64,000 nucleotides of DNA from Methanobacterium sp. (GTDB taxonomy: Archaea > Methanobacteriota > Methanobacteria > Methanobacteriales > Methanobacteriaceae): assembly GCA_039666455.1 (NCBI GenBank), contig JAVSLW010000001.1, positions 1 to 64,000 on the forward strand, given 5' to 3'. The notes under the pieces are model-generated. The model was not told where the DNA came from and did not search any database. It was given only the letters and a program-made list of their open reading frames with translations. Positions 44,432-53,718 of the stretch are shown here, one piece after another. Made by a program: the position numbers and the translations under genes. Position 1 is the stretch's first letter. The number at the start of each line of letters is the position of its first letter.

Positions 44432-44795
44432 AATGGAAGCAATTGAAAGCGTTCATTTAGTGTCTTTTTCGAGGAAACACTAAAGTCCAAACTAACCATA
44501 ATCATCTTCTGATAAATGTTCATAAATCTCCCTTTTTGAATTCTATTAATTTAATCGTTGTAAATGAAAATATCTTCCATCTTGACTTTGAAAAATCTGG
44601 CTATTTTAAAAGTTAGAACTAATGAAGGGCGTAATTTCTTTCAAATGTATGCTTACTTCAATTGAAATGATAAAAAATAATAACCATTATCACTTAAATT
44701 GATACATGGAAAAAAAGAGTTCCATGAAGATGTGCTGGAGTTTCTGACAGAATTAGGAAAGGCATTAACTTCTTCTGGTACATGGAGTTGATTTA
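44432..44795. other. Degenerate-looking spacer where pstB/phoU would be expected
   Basis: About 360 bases without an intact gene. Directly after pstA stands ATG with a good Shine-Dalgarno, but the frame stops after 16 codons. An 8-bp perfect inverted repeat, TTTAGTGT and ACACTAAA, at 44456-44484 (13-nt loop) lies within it. A 30-codon frame from TTG 44699 to TGA 44791, with codon usage that looks coding, precedes the flavoprotein gene. I could not match either frame to PstB or PhoU. Confidence 0.45.
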
Positions 44796-45362
44796 ATGAA
44801 AAAGGTTATTATGTTGTCTGCAAGTCCAAGGCCAAGCGGAAATACTTACCAGGTCCTTGAAGAATGTGCTAAAGTGATAGAAGACGAAGGTTTAGAAGTT
44901 GAAATAGTCTCTTTTGCTGGAAAAAACATCAGATCATGCATTGCATGTGGTATATGCAGGGAGTTAAATGAATGCAGCCTTGATGATGGACTGAACGAAA
45001 TCATATCAAAAATAAGGGGAGCTGAAGGATTTATAGTAGGTTCACCAGTTTATTTTGGAACTGCACGTGGAGATATAATGTCAGCAATGCAGAGAATAGG
45101 TATGGTGTCTCGATCTAACGATAATTTCTTATCATGGAAAGTAGGTGGCCCCATAGCAGTTGCAAGAAGGGGAGGGCACACTTCTACGATTCAGGAAATG
45201 TTAATGTTCTTTTTTATTAACGATATGATTGTTCCAGGTTCCACTTACTGGAATATGGTCTTTGGTCATGCCCAGGGGGAAGTGCAGGATGATGATGAGG
45301 GGATGGAGACTGTAAGAAAATTTGGATATAATGTTGCCACTTTAATTAAAAAAATAAGTTAA
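44796..45362 (+). CDS. Iron-sulfur flavoprotein (Isf/NADPH-dependent FMN reductase family)
   Basis: 188 residues with a flavodoxin-like fold. The N-terminal VIMLSASPRPSGNTYQV is the FMN phosphate loop. A compact cysteine motif, SCIACGICRELNEC, near 47-61 matches the C-x2-C-x2-C-x5-C iron-sulfur motif of methanogen Isf proteins, which pass electrons between ferredoxin and oxygen or other acceptors. SPVYFGTARGD is the second FMN-binding loop. GGAGTTGAT precedes the ATG. Confidence 0.88.
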   Translation: MKKVIMLSASPRPSGNTYQVLEECAKVIEDEGLEVEIVSFAGKNIRSCIACGICRELNECSLDDGLNEIISKIRGAEGFIVGSPVYFGTARGDIMSAMQRIGMVSRSNDNFLSWKVGGPIAVARRGGHTSTIQEMLMFFFINDMIVPGSTYWNMVFGHAQGEVQDDDEGMETVRKFGYNVATLIKKIS

Positions 45363-45459
45363 ATATGCTTAAATTCATTTAATATTTCTATTTTTGAGTA
45401 AAGGACATAATTACAAAACTATTTGAACAATTAAGTACACATTAAATCAAGTGATGGAT

Positions 45460-45792
45460 ATGAAAATAGCTGTAGCAACGTCTAATAGTAAAGATGTAGA
45501 TCATTTTGGTAAAGCGCAAGGATTCATGATTTATAAATTTGACGAAGAAAACATGGTTTTTATTGAAAAAAGAGATTCAAAGAAGATTAAAGGCGAAAGG
45601 CATCAGTGGCAGAAATCACTGGATGCTGTTAAAGACTGTGAAGTTGTTATTTGTGCTCAGGCAGGGCTTAAAGGTAAAATTGGCCTTAAAAATGCAGGTA
45701 TTAAGCTTGTAGAAGATGAAGGTACAGTTGAAGAGGTTATTGAAAGGTATGTGAGTCATTACAAATTCATGAAGAAACCATTAAATTTTTGA
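45460..45792 (+). CDS. NifX/NifB-like dinitrogenase iron-molybdenum cofactor family protein
   Basis: 110 residues of the small NifX/VnfX/MTH1175-type family, which binds iron-sulfur or FeMo-cofactor precursors in bacteria; in methanogens the role is unknown. Family features are MKIAVATSNSKDVDHFGKAQ at the start and VVICAQAGLKGKIGLKNAGIK in the second half. I chose ATG 45460, behind AAGTGAT; a GTG at 45451 is the beginning of that site. There are no nif genes in the window. Confidence 0.85.
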   Translation: MKIAVATSNSKDVDHFGKAQGFMIYKFDEENMVFIEKRDSKKIKGERHQWQKSLDAVKDCEVVICAQAGLKGKIGLKNAGIKLVEDEGTVEEVIERYVSHYKFMKKPLNF

Positions 45793-46097
45793 GGAAAAAT
45801 AAAATTGCAACTTCAAAGTATAAATAGGACAGTAACAATAGTAGAATATACCTTTGGGCGGATTTTTAAAATATTAAATAAACATAAATCAGTACTGTGA
45901 AACCTGATTTAATAAGTTTACCTGATTTCCATAAATTTATAAACTATGAATGAGATTGTATAATAAGTGATTTTTACCTAAACTATCAACTCCTGATTTA
46001 CTGTAAAAGTTCTTTTTAACATGTTTGATAAAAATAAGGAAAAATGCTAAGCAGGCTTTAAAAAAGCAATTCGTTAAATAAAATTAAAGGTGATATT
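45793..46097. other. Intergenic region upstream of rps3ae
   Basis: About 305 AT-rich bases. A TATA-like AAATTTATAAACT lies near 45935-45948, about 150 nt before the ribosomal gene. I see no reading frame or RNA gene. The better placement of the rps3ae promoter is unclear. Confidence 0.4.
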
Positions 46098-46685
46098 ATG
46101 GCTAAAGCAAGACGTAGAAGAGTACGAGATACGTGGAAAGAAAAACAATGGTATAAGATTATGACTCCCACAGATTTTGGAGATGCTGAAATAGGAACCA
46201 CCCCTGCAAGAGACCCGGATATGCTCTTAAAAAGAGGTGTTGAATCATCAATGAGAGAATTGACCGGTGACTTCTCTAAACAGTACATTAAACTCCATTT
46301 CCAGATAAATAACGTTGCCGGTGATGTTGCAAATACAAAATTCATGGGACATAATGTTACAACAGATTATGTTAGAAGCATGATAAGAAGGGGTACAAGT
46401 AGAATAGATTCAATCTCTGATGTAATCACAAAGGAAGGTTACAGGGTCAACGTCCATATAATTACTGTTACAGTTAAAAGGGCAAAATCTTCACAGCAAA
46501 AACTTATCAGAGAGACAATGGGCAGACTTATACAGGAATTAGCCGATGGAAAAACTTTCCAGGAACTTGTTGAAGGCGTGGTATCTGGAAAAATGGCTTC
46601 CACAATATACCACGAAACAAAGAAAATATACCCGTTAAAAAGAGTTGAAATAATTAAAACTCAGGTAATTGAAGAACCTGAATAG
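46098..46685 (+). CDS. rps3ae: 30S ribosomal protein S3Ae (eS1)
   Basis: 195 residues, the archaeal/eukaryotic S1e protein of the small subunit. It opens with a basic MAKARRRRVRDTWKEKQWYK and contains the LTGDFSKQYIKLHFQI block with the NVAGDVANTKFMGH stretch. AAGGTGATATT precedes the ATG. It opens a long plus-strand series that continues with DUF92 and the glm genes. Confidence 0.96.
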   Translation: MAKARRRRVRDTWKEKQWYKIMTPTDFGDAEIGTTPARDPDMLLKRGVESSMRELTGDFSKQYIKLHFQINNVAGDVANTKFMGHNVTTDYVRSMIRRGTSRIDSISDVITKEGYRVNVHIITVTVKRAKSSQQKLIRETMGRLIQELADGKTFQELVEGVVSGKMASTIYHETKKIYPLKRVEIIKTQVIEEPE

Positions 46686-46721
46686 TTCAACTACTTTAAA
46701 AACACTCATGATGGGAGTTAA

Positions 46722-47390
46722 ATGATTAATCTGGAATATCTAATCCTTGTTTTGATCATAGGACTTTTAACGTATGTTAGAAAGGCCCTTGATCTATTTG
46801 GATCCATTTTCATGATCATCATGGGTATAATAATTATTTTTACAGCTGGAATCAACTGGCTTCTTTTAATATTTGCTTTTCTGCTTCTGGGTCTGGTTTC
46901 CACAAAATATCGCCACGAATACAAAAAAGAAATCGGCGTTTATGAAGGAACAAGAAGCGTGAAAAATGTGATTTCAAACGGTATAGTTCCTTTTATAATG
47001 GCAGCATTTGGAAATTACGCTGGTTTTATTGGTTCTATTGCAGTAGCAACGGCAGATACACTTGCAAGTGAAATAGGGGTTGTGGATAAACATCCCCGAC
47101 TTATAACTGATTTTAAAAAAGTCCCTCCAGGAACAGATGGCGGAGTTTCTCCAGTTGGAACTGCAGCAGGAATAATCGGTGCTGGAATAATAGGGGCATG
47201 TGCTTATTTTTTAGGAATAGCTGATGATCCGTTTAATGCACTGAAAATAGCCATAATAGCAGGTACATTAGGGTGTTTTATTGACAGTATTCTGGGAGCA
47301 GTTCTTGAGTCAAGAAATTATATTACAAATGAACATGTTAATCTTTTTGCCACGGTTGCAGGGGCCATTTTAGGAATTTTAATAGTTTAA
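46722..47390 (+). CDS. DUF92-family membrane protein
   Basis: 222 residues, hydrophobic throughout, with about six membrane segments. The DUF92 core is visible in the middle: GNYAGFIGSIAVATADTLASEIG and then PPGTDGGVSPVGTAAG, which carries the conserved polar residues. Plant relatives phosphorylate phytyl phosphate (VTE6), so an isoprenoid phosphate could be the substrate here; this is inference from the family. GATGGGAGTTAA precedes the ATG, 36 nt after rps3ae. Confidence 0.85.
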   Translation: MINLEYLILVLIIGLLTYVRKALDLFGSIFMIIMGIIIIFTAGINWLLLIFAFLLLGLVSTKYRHEYKKEIGVYEGTRSVKNVISNGIVPFIMAAFGNYAGFIGSIAVATADTLASEIGVVDKHPRLITDFKKVPPGTDGGVSPVGTAAGIIGAGIIGACAYFLGIADDPFNALKIAIIAGTLGCFIDSILGAVLESRNYITNEHVNLFATVAGAILGILIV

Positions 47391-47463
47391 AGAATAATTG
47401 TATATAAAAGAAATATTATAAGTAATATAATTCATAATAATGGCTTGTAAACAGGTGATGATA

Positions 47464-48699
47464 GTGAAGGGAATCATAATGATAATAGATGGGATGTCAG
47501 ATCGTCCCTTAAAAGAGCTCGGATATAAAACTCCTCTTGAATCTGCTAAAACACCCAATATGGATAAATTAGCGAAAATGGGGATAACTGGAATCATGGA
47601 TCCAATAAGTCCTGGAATAAGGGCTGGAAGTGACACATCCCACATTTCAATACTTGGATACAATCCATATGAGGCATATACTGGCAGGGGCCCATTTGAA
47701 GCTGCAGGAGTAGGTGTGGCTGTTAAAGCTGGCGATATAGCGTTTAGATGTAACTTTTCCACTGTAGATGAAAATGGAATAGTTACAGATAGAAGAGCAG
47801 GTAGAATTAGAGAAGGCACAGATAAGCTTGCTGAATCCATAAATTCATTGAAATTAGAAGGCTTTGAAGAAGTGGATGTAATATTCAAAGAATCCACAGG
47901 ACACCGGGCAGTGCTTGTACTTCGAGGAGAAGGATTATCTGATAACATATCTGACGCTGACCCCAAACATAACGGAAAACCTCCAAAAAAAGTTGTTCCA
48001 TTAGATGATTCAAAAGAAGCAACAAAAACCGCCGAAATACTCAATAAATTCGTTGAAAAATCCCATGAAATACTGAATAATCATCCAGTTAATCTTAAGC
48101 GAATTGAAGAGAACAAAAATCCAGCCAATATCATACTTCCAAGGGGAGTGGGAGCAGTTCCAAACTTCACTTCATTTAATGAGAAATATGGACTTAAAGC
48201 AGCATGTATAGCAGAAACAGGCCTTATAAAGGGAATTGGAAAAATAGCAGGTATGGATCTAATCAATGTTGAAGGTGCAACCGGAGGAATTGACACAAAC
48301 CTTGAAAATATCACACAAAGCATTTTAGATGTAGCTATGGGCAGCGATTATGATTTTATTCTTATTAATATAGATGGGGCAGACGAAGCAGGTCATGATG
48401 GACAGGTTTTAGAAAAAGTGAACTTCATCGAAAGGACTGATGCCGTAATTGGCAGAATAATGGAAATAGAAGATATTTATTTCATTTTAACCGCAGACCA
48501 TTCAACCCCTATTTCAGTTGGGGATCATACAGGTGATCCAGTCCCTATTGTAATAAAAGGACCAGAAGTAAGGGTAGATAATGTAAATGAATTTAATGAA
48601 AGGGCTGTAACAGCTGGAGGCCTCTGTAGAATAAGGGGTTGTGATGTAATGAACATCTTAACAGATCTGATGAATAAATCTGAAAAATTTGGTGCATAA
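47464..48699 (+). CDS. apgM: Cofactor-independent phosphoglycerate mutase (archaeal ApgM)
   Basis: 411 residues of the archaeal alkaline-phosphatase-like phosphoglycerate mutase, which interconverts 3- and 2-phosphoglycerate using two metals. The metal residues are visible in the opening IIMIIDGMSDRP, in GAD-AGHDG and in LTADHSTPISVGDHTGDP near the C-terminus. I chose the GTG at 47464: AGGTGAT ends four bases before it and homologues start MKGIIMIIDGM. An ATG at 47440 lacks a site. Its stop is one base before glmM. Confidence 0.93.
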   Translation: MKGIIMIIDGMSDRPLKELGYKTPLESAKTPNMDKLAKMGITGIMDPISPGIRAGSDTSHISILGYNPYEAYTGRGPFEAAGVGVAVKAGDIAFRCNFSTVDENGIVTDRRAGRIREGTDKLAESINSLKLEGFEEVDVIFKESTGHRAVLVLRGEGLSDNISDADPKHNGKPPKKVVPLDDSKEATKTAEILNKFVEKSHEILNNHPVNLKRIEENKNPANIILPRGVGAVPNFTSFNEKYGLKAACIAETGLIKGIGKIAGMDLINVEGATGGIDTNLENITQSILDVAMGSDYDFILINIDGADEAGHDGQVLEKVNFIERTDAVIGRIMEIEDIYFILTADHSTPISVGDHTGDPVPIVIKGPEVRVDNVNEFNERAVTAGGLCRIRGCDVMNILTDLMNKSEKFGA

Positions 48700-48700
48700 A

Positions 48701-50062
48701 ATGGATGATATGATCCCCATCCCCAGGCTCTTTGGTACATCCGGTATCAGAGGAAAAATAGGTAATGAAATTACACTGAAATTAATAACTGAACTTGGTA
48801 TGGCTGTGGCAACATATGTTGGAGGTAAAGGGCATAAAATCGTCGTAGGATACGATTCAAGGACTTCAAATAGAATGGTAGAAAATGCAATTACAGCAGG
48901 CATCTTACAGTGTGGGTGTGACGTAATCCAGCTTGGAATGGTTCCAACACCTGTCGTTGGATATGCAGCTGGGAAACTAAAAGCTGATTTAGGAATTATG
49001 ATAACCGCCTCCCATAACCCTTCCCCCTACAATGGAATTAAACTCTGGAACCCCACAGGCATGGCTTATACCCAGGACCAGGAAAGAACAATAGAGAAAA
49101 TTATCCACGAAAAAAGCTTTTATAAGGTGCCCTGGGAAGATATAGGGAAAATTAAGGATAACAGCAGTGTTATTTCTGATTATGTTAATGATCTACTGGA
49201 CAATGTTGATATCAAAGGAAATTTAAAGGTTATCGTTGACTGTGGAAATGGTGCAGGTTCATATATTTCTCCAATGGTCTTAAGAAAGGCCGGTCTGGAG
49301 GTTATAACTTTAAACTGTCAACCAGATGGATTTTTCCCGGGTAGATATCCTGAACCATCTGAAGCCAACCTGTCAGAACTCATGAAAGTGGTAAAAGCAA
49401 CAGGAGCAAATATTGGGATTGCACACGATGGAGATGCCGATAGAATGGTGGCAGTAGATGATAATGGGAAAATGGCTGATTTTGACAAACTCTTAGCACT
49501 TGTATCCAGTAAAATTGGTGGAAAAGTAGTAACCACTGTAGATGCATCTTTTTGCATTGATAAATGCCTGGAAAAAGAAGGCGGAGAAGTTGTAAGAACC
49601 AAAGTCGGTGATGTGCACGTTGCAGAAGTAATAGTAGAAACTAATGCCTCTTTTGGTGGAGAACCCTCCGGAACATGGTTACATCCCTATTTTTGCATGT
49701 GTCCGGACGGTATACTTTCTGCACTTAAAGTAATTGAAATTATTGAAAAAAATGGACCACTTTCTAAACTTTTAGATGAAATACCAAGCTATCCAACTGT
49801 AAGAGATAAAATAGAATGTGAAAACATCCAGAAAACATTAATAATGGAAAAGGTTAAGGAAGAACTTCCTGACTGTTTTGAAGATGTAAACGATGTTAAT
49901 TTTATTGATGGGGTTAGAATTTCTATGAATGATGGTAGCTGGGTTTTAATACGGCCTTCCGGTACAGAATCATATATTAGAATTACCTTAGAAAGTATAA
50001 CCATGGAAAAGGCCAGAGAAATCAGAAATATTTCCAGAGAATTCATTGAGGGGATTTTATGA
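48701..50062 (+). CDS. glmM: Phosphoglucosamine mutase (GlmM-type phosphohexomutase)
   Basis: 453 residues of the alpha-D-phosphohexomutase superfamily. The opening LFGTSGIRGKIG, the catalytic phosphoserine loop ITASHNPSPYNGIKLW near 95-110, the metal loop AHDGDADRM near 245 and the C-terminal RPSGTESYIRI phosphate site are all present. Next to glmU, glucosamine-6-P to glucosamine-1-P is the expected reaction. The ATG at 48701 has TTGGTGC before it, one base after apgM; the stop overlaps the glmU start by four bases. Confidence 0.92.
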   Translation: MDDMIPIPRLFGTSGIRGKIGNEITLKLITELGMAVATYVGGKGHKIVVGYDSRTSNRMVENAITAGILQCGCDVIQLGMVPTPVVGYAAGKLKADLGIMITASHNPSPYNGIKLWNPTGMAYTQDQERTIEKIIHEKSFYKVPWEDIGKIKDNSSVISDYVNDLLDNVDIKGNLKVIVDCGNGAGSYISPMVLRKAGLEVITLNCQPDGFFPGRYPEPSEANLSELMKVVKATGANIGIAHDGDADRMVAVDDNGKMADFDKLLALVSSKIGGKVVTTVDASFCIDKCLEKEGGEVVRTKVGDVHVAEVIVETNASFGGEPSGTWLHPYFCMCPDGILSALKVIEIIEKNGPLSKLLDEIPSYPTVRDKIECENIQKTLIMEKVKEELPDCFEDVNDVNFIDGVRISMNDGSWVLIRPSGTESYIRITLESITMEKAREIRNISREFIEGIL

Positions 50063-51336
50063 AAGGAGTGATCCTTACTGCAGGTGAAAGCACCAGAATG
50101 CGTCCCCTGACCTTAACCCGGCCAAAGACCATGCTCCAGGTAGGTGGAAAGCCCATACTTCAGTATAGTGTGGAAGCATTAAGGGACGCAGGAATTAAAG
50201 ATATTATAATGGTGGTAGGGTATAAGAAAGAAACCATTGAGGACTATTTTGGAAATGGGACTTCATTTGGAGTAAACATAAGTTATGTTGTTCAAAAGGA
50301 GAGGCTTGGAACAGCTCATGCAATAAAATCAGTGCACAGCGCAGTTGATGATGAATTTATAGTTTTAAATGGAGATATAATAGTTGATCCGCGACTTATT
50401 GTGGATTTAATTGCTAATTATGAGTCTGAAGATGCTTCATCACTTCTAATGCTTAGCGAAGTTGAAGATCCCTCCTCATTTGGTGTTGTGGAAATAGAAG
50501 GGAACATAATAAAGAATATTGTTGAAAAACCATCGCCAGAAGAAGCTCCAAGTAAGCTCATAAATGCAGGAATTTATGTATTTAATAAAACCATCTTTGA
50601 AGCTATCAGTAAAACAGAGAAGTCAGAAAGAGGGGAATATGAAATAACAGATTCTCTTAAAATCCAGATAAAGGAAGATAAGAAGGTTATAGGCTTAAAA
50701 TCCAAGGATAAATGGATAGACATAGGACGCCCATGGGAACTTCTGGATGTAAATGAACACTTTTTAACTGGAAGAAAAGAGAAAATCCTTGGAGAAATCG
50801 AGGAAGGAGTTACCATACACGGCCCTTTAATCCTTGGAAAAAATAGCATCATCCGTTCTGGAACATACATCTTCGGCCCGGTTTTTATTGGTGAAGGGTG
50901 TGATATAGGTCCTAATTCTTATTTAAGGAAATATTCTTATCTTGGAAATAATGTAAATGTTGGAAATGCTGTTGAAATTAAAAATTCTATCATAATGGAT
51001 GGAACTAACGTTAATCACCTTTCCTATGTAGGAGATTCAATTATAGGTGCTAATTGTAATATTGCTGCAGGTACAAACATTGCAAATTTACGGTTTGATA
51101 ATAAGAACGTTAAAATGAACGTTAAAGGGGAAAGATGTGACTGCGGCACAAGAAAGCTGGGAGCAGTACTTGGCGATAATGTAAAAACAGGAATTAATTC
51201 AAGTTTCAATCCCGGAGTAAAGGTGGGTATAAACTCGGCGGTTGGTTCTGGAACTATAATTTATGAGGACATACCTTCAAATACCTTAATTCTTGTAAAA
51301 CAGGAGTATAAAACCATAAAATATAATAATAAATAG
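50059..51336 (+). CDS. glmU: Bifunctional GlcN-1-P acetyltransferase / UDP-GlcNAc pyrophosphorylase
   Basis: 425 residues. The N-terminal nucleotidyltransferase domain (1-~230) opens with GVILTAGESTRMRPLTLTRPK and binds the sugar phosphate and UTP. The C-terminal ~170 residues form a left-handed beta-helix with hexapeptide repeats (IGPNSYL, VGNAVEI, IGANCNI), the acetyltransferase part. It matches archaeal GlmU-type sugar-1-phosphate nucleotidyltransferases. UDP-GlcNAc is needed for pseudomurein and glycoproteins. It overlaps glmM by an ATGA. Confidence 0.92.
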   Translation: MKGVILTAGESTRMRPLTLTRPKTMLQVGGKPILQYSVEALRDAGIKDIIMVVGYKKETIEDYFGNGTSFGVNISYVVQKERLGTAHAIKSVHSAVDDEFIVLNGDIIVDPRLIVDLIANYESEDASSLLMLSEVEDPSSFGVVEIEGNIIKNIVEKPSPEEAPSKLINAGIYVFNKTIFEAISKTEKSERGEYEITDSLKIQIKEDKKVIGLKSKDKWIDIGRPWELLDVNEHFLTGRKEKILGEIEEGVTIHGPLILGKNSIIRSGTYIFGPVFIGEGCDIGPNSYLRKYSYLGNNVNVGNAVEIKNSIIMDGTNVNHLSYVGDSIIGANCNIAAGTNIANLRFDNKNVKMNVKGERCDCGTRKLGAVLGDNVKTGINSSFNPGVKVGINSAVGSGTIIYEDIPSNTLILVKQEYKTIKYNNK

Positions 51337-51363
51337 CTTAATTATTCTTTTAAAGTGATATTT

Positions 51364-51834
51364 ATGAAAAAAACTGTTAAAATATTTGAAGGCGCACAGA
51401 TAATAGGAAACGTTGAAATAGATGAAGACAGTTCAGTATGGTATAATGCTGTTATCAGGGGAGATATAAGCCCTATAAAAATTGGAAAATGCTCCAATAT
51501 TCAGGATAACTGTGTTATTCATTCAGATTCTTCTTCATTTCCAGTTATACTTGGAGATTACGTTTCAGTAGGACATGCAGCTGTGCTGCATGGATGTGAA
51601 ATTGGTGATAATACCTTAATTGGGATTAATTCTACAGTTTTAAACGGTGCAAAAATTGGTAAAAACAGTATTGTAGGAGCTGGAGCAGTGGTTACAGAAG
51701 GAAAAGAGTTTGAAGAAGGGAGTTTAATATTAGGGATTCCTGCAAAAGCTGTAAAAAAACTGAATAATGAAGAAATAAACAGTATTAAAGAGAACGCACT
51801 TAAATATAAAAACATATCACAGAGGGAAAAATAA
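51364..51834 (+). CDS. Gamma-class carbonic anhydrase-like hexapeptide protein
   Basis: 156 residues forming a left-handed beta-helix. The three zinc-binding histidines expected for gamma carbonic anhydrases are found in the VIHSD (first) and GHAAVLHGC (second and third) segments. This is the short Cam/YrdA-like form without the external acidic loop of Methanosarcina Cam, so hydration of CO2 is possible but not certain. I chose ATG 51364, after AAGTGAT; a GTG at 51355 is the start of that site. It follows glmU closely. Confidence 0.87.
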   Translation: MKKTVKIFEGAQIIGNVEIDEDSSVWYNAVIRGDISPIKIGKCSNIQDNCVIHSDSSSFPVILGDYVSVGHAAVLHGCEIGDNTLIGINSTVLNGAKIGKNSIVGAGAVVTEGKEFEEGSLILGIPAKAVKKLNNEEINSIKENALKYKNISQREK

Positions 51835-51877
51835 AAATAATATTTCCATGTAATCTTAAAGTAAAGAAAGTGAAATC

Positions 51878-52978
51878 ATGGTGAAAGTGAAAAAAATCAT
51901 AAAAAAGCTTGATCCTTACGTTCCGGGCAGGTCAATTGATGAAATAGCAGATAAATATGGTATTAACAAAAACGATATAATAAAACTTGGATCAAATGAA
52001 AATCCATTGGGTCCATCAAAAAAAGCAGTGGATGCCATAATTAAAACTGCTGAATCAATACACCAGTATCCTGAATCTAATTTAGAATATTTAAAAAATA
52101 AAATAGCAAAATATGCTGGTGTTCAAGCTTCCAATATAATTATAGGTGGGGATGGGGCTGATGAAATTCTCGATGTCCTTGGAAAAACACTGATAGAGCC
52201 AGGAGATGAGTTTATAGTTCCCATTCCCTCTTACATGTATTATGAATTCATATTAAAAATCCAGGGTGCAGTTCCAGTCTATGCCAGATGGGATGTAGAA
52301 GAAAATAAACTTGATGTGCAGTCAGTTTTAGATGCCTTATCTTCAAAAACAAAAATAATCTTTTTATGCACTCCCAATAATCCCACCGGTGGCTTAATAG
52401 ATAAAGAAGATATTAAAAAAGTGCTTGAAAGCACAGATGTACTTGTTGTTGTTGATGAGGCATATTTCGAGTTTGGAGAAGTTAATAATATAGATTTACT
52501 TGAAAACTATGATAATTTATTAATACTTCGAACCTTTTCAAAGGTTTTTGGACTTGCAGGGATGAGGATAGGTTATGCTATCTCCAATCCAGAGTTTATT
52601 GAGTATATGCACCGCGTAAAACCAGTTTTCAGTTTGACAAAGCTTTCATACGTAGCAGCACTTGCAACGCTGGATGATGAAGATTATATTAAAAAATCCA
52701 TTGAAACAGGAATAGAAAGCAGAGAATATCTCTATGAAAACATGTCAAAATTTAATAAACTTGATGTTTATCCTTCCAAAGCGAATTATCTTCTTGTTGA
52801 TGTTAGAAAAACTGGAATGAATTCCTATGAATTTGAAGATATGCTTTTAAAGAGGGGAATTATAGTAAGAAACTGTAACTCCTTTAAGGGGCTGGATGAG
52901 TACTGGATAAGGGTGAGTACAGGTACACTAAAAGAAGATAAACGTTTTATTGAAGTATTGGATGATTTAATTGGATAA
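51878..52978 (+). CDS. hisC: Histidinol-phosphate aminotransferase
   Basis: 366 residues, class II aminotransferase, converting imidazole acetol phosphate to histidinol phosphate. Visible parts are the KLGSNENPLGPS opening, an Asn-Pro turn in CTPNNPTGG, VVVDEAYFEFG with the Asp that pairs with PLP, and the PLP lysine in TFSKVFGLAGMRIGY near 215-230. Archaeal HisC often also serves tyrosine and phenylalanine synthesis. It lies between the carbonic anhydrase-like gene and nrdG in the same direction. Confidence 0.92.
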   Translation: MVKVKKIIKKLDPYVPGRSIDEIADKYGINKNDIIKLGSNENPLGPSKKAVDAIIKTAESIHQYPESNLEYLKNKIAKYAGVQASNIIIGGDGADEILDVLGKTLIEPGDEFIVPIPSYMYYEFILKIQGAVPVYARWDVEENKLDVQSVLDALSSKTKIIFLCTPNNPTGGLIDKEDIKKVLESTDVLVVVDEAYFEFGEVNNIDLLENYDNLLILRTFSKVFGLAGMRIGYAISNPEFIEYMHRVKPVFSLTKLSYVAALATLDDEDYIKKSIETGIESREYLYENMSKFNKLDVYPSKANYLLVDVRKTGMNSYEFEDMLLKRGIIVRNCNSFKGLDEYWIRVSTGTLKEDKRFIEVLDDLIG

Positions 52979-52996
52979 GTTTTTCAGGCGGTATAA

Positions 52997-53695
52997 GTGA
53001 TAATAAGTGAAATGATTACATCCTCCCTGGAATATCCAGAAAAAATCTCTCTTGTTATATTTACTGGAGGATGCACTTTAAAATGTCCCTACTGCCATAA
53101 CCCGGAAATAATAGACGGTGGAAAATTAGTAGAAATTGCAGAAATTACAGAAGAAATTGAAAATTCACTGGATTTTATAGATAGTGTTGTAATAACTGGT
53201 GGAGAGCCACTTATACAACATGAAGATATCGAAAAAATTTTTAAATTCTGCAAAAAGAAGGGGTTAAAAACCAAGCTTGATACAAATGGATGCTTTCCTT
53301 TAAGACTTGAAAAAATCATAAGATTACTGGATTATGTGGCACTGGATGTTAAAGCTCCCTTCGATAAATACAGAGAAATTATTGGTTCTTCCATTGGAGA
53401 AGAGGTAAAAAAAAGCATGGAAACCTGTATAAAAGCAGGTGTTTACCTTGAATGCAGAACAACTTATGTGCCCTATTTACTGGAAACTGAAGATGTAATT
53501 GAAATTGCAAAGAATGTAACTGCTGATATGTATACGCTGCAACAATTCCGGGATAAGATTGTACTTGACGAAAAGTTATACGGCACCCCGGTTCCATCAA
53601 GGGATGAACTTAAAAAAATAGCAAAAATGATAAAACCATTTCAAGGAAAGGTGAAAATAAAAACAGCAGAATTTGGGGAAGAAGTGATCAAATGA
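52997..53695 (+). CDS. nrdG: Anaerobic ribonucleotide reductase activating protein (radical SAM)
   Basis: 232 residues. The radical SAM cluster motif is C-x3-C-x2-C in TGGCTLKCPYCHN near 24-36, with the SAM-binding TGGEPL around 73. It matches NrdG-like glycyl-radical activases of archaea; a general PFL-activase-like role is an alternative because nrdD is not here. The start is a GTG preceded by AGGCGGTATAA. The gene ends 23 nt before the ASCH-TPR gene. Confidence 0.83.
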   Translation: MIISEMITSSLEYPEKISLVIFTGGCTLKCPYCHNPEIIDGGKLVEIAEITEEIENSLDFIDSVVITGGEPLIQHEDIEKIFKFCKKKGLKTKLDTNGCFPLRLEKIIRLLDYVALDVKAPFDKYREIIGSSIGEEVKKSMETCIKAGVYLECRTTYVPYLLETEDVIEIAKNVTADMYTLQQFRDKIVLDEKLYGTPVPSRDELKKIAKMIKPFQGKVKIKTAEFGEEVIK

Positions 53696-53718
53696 TATTT
53701 TAATGAATGGAGGTTAAA

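Noticed and set aside
44699..44791. 30-codon frame before the flavoprotein gene considered as a real small gene
   Set aside because: No ribosome-binding site and no recognisable relative; kept only as part of the degenerate-spacer observation.
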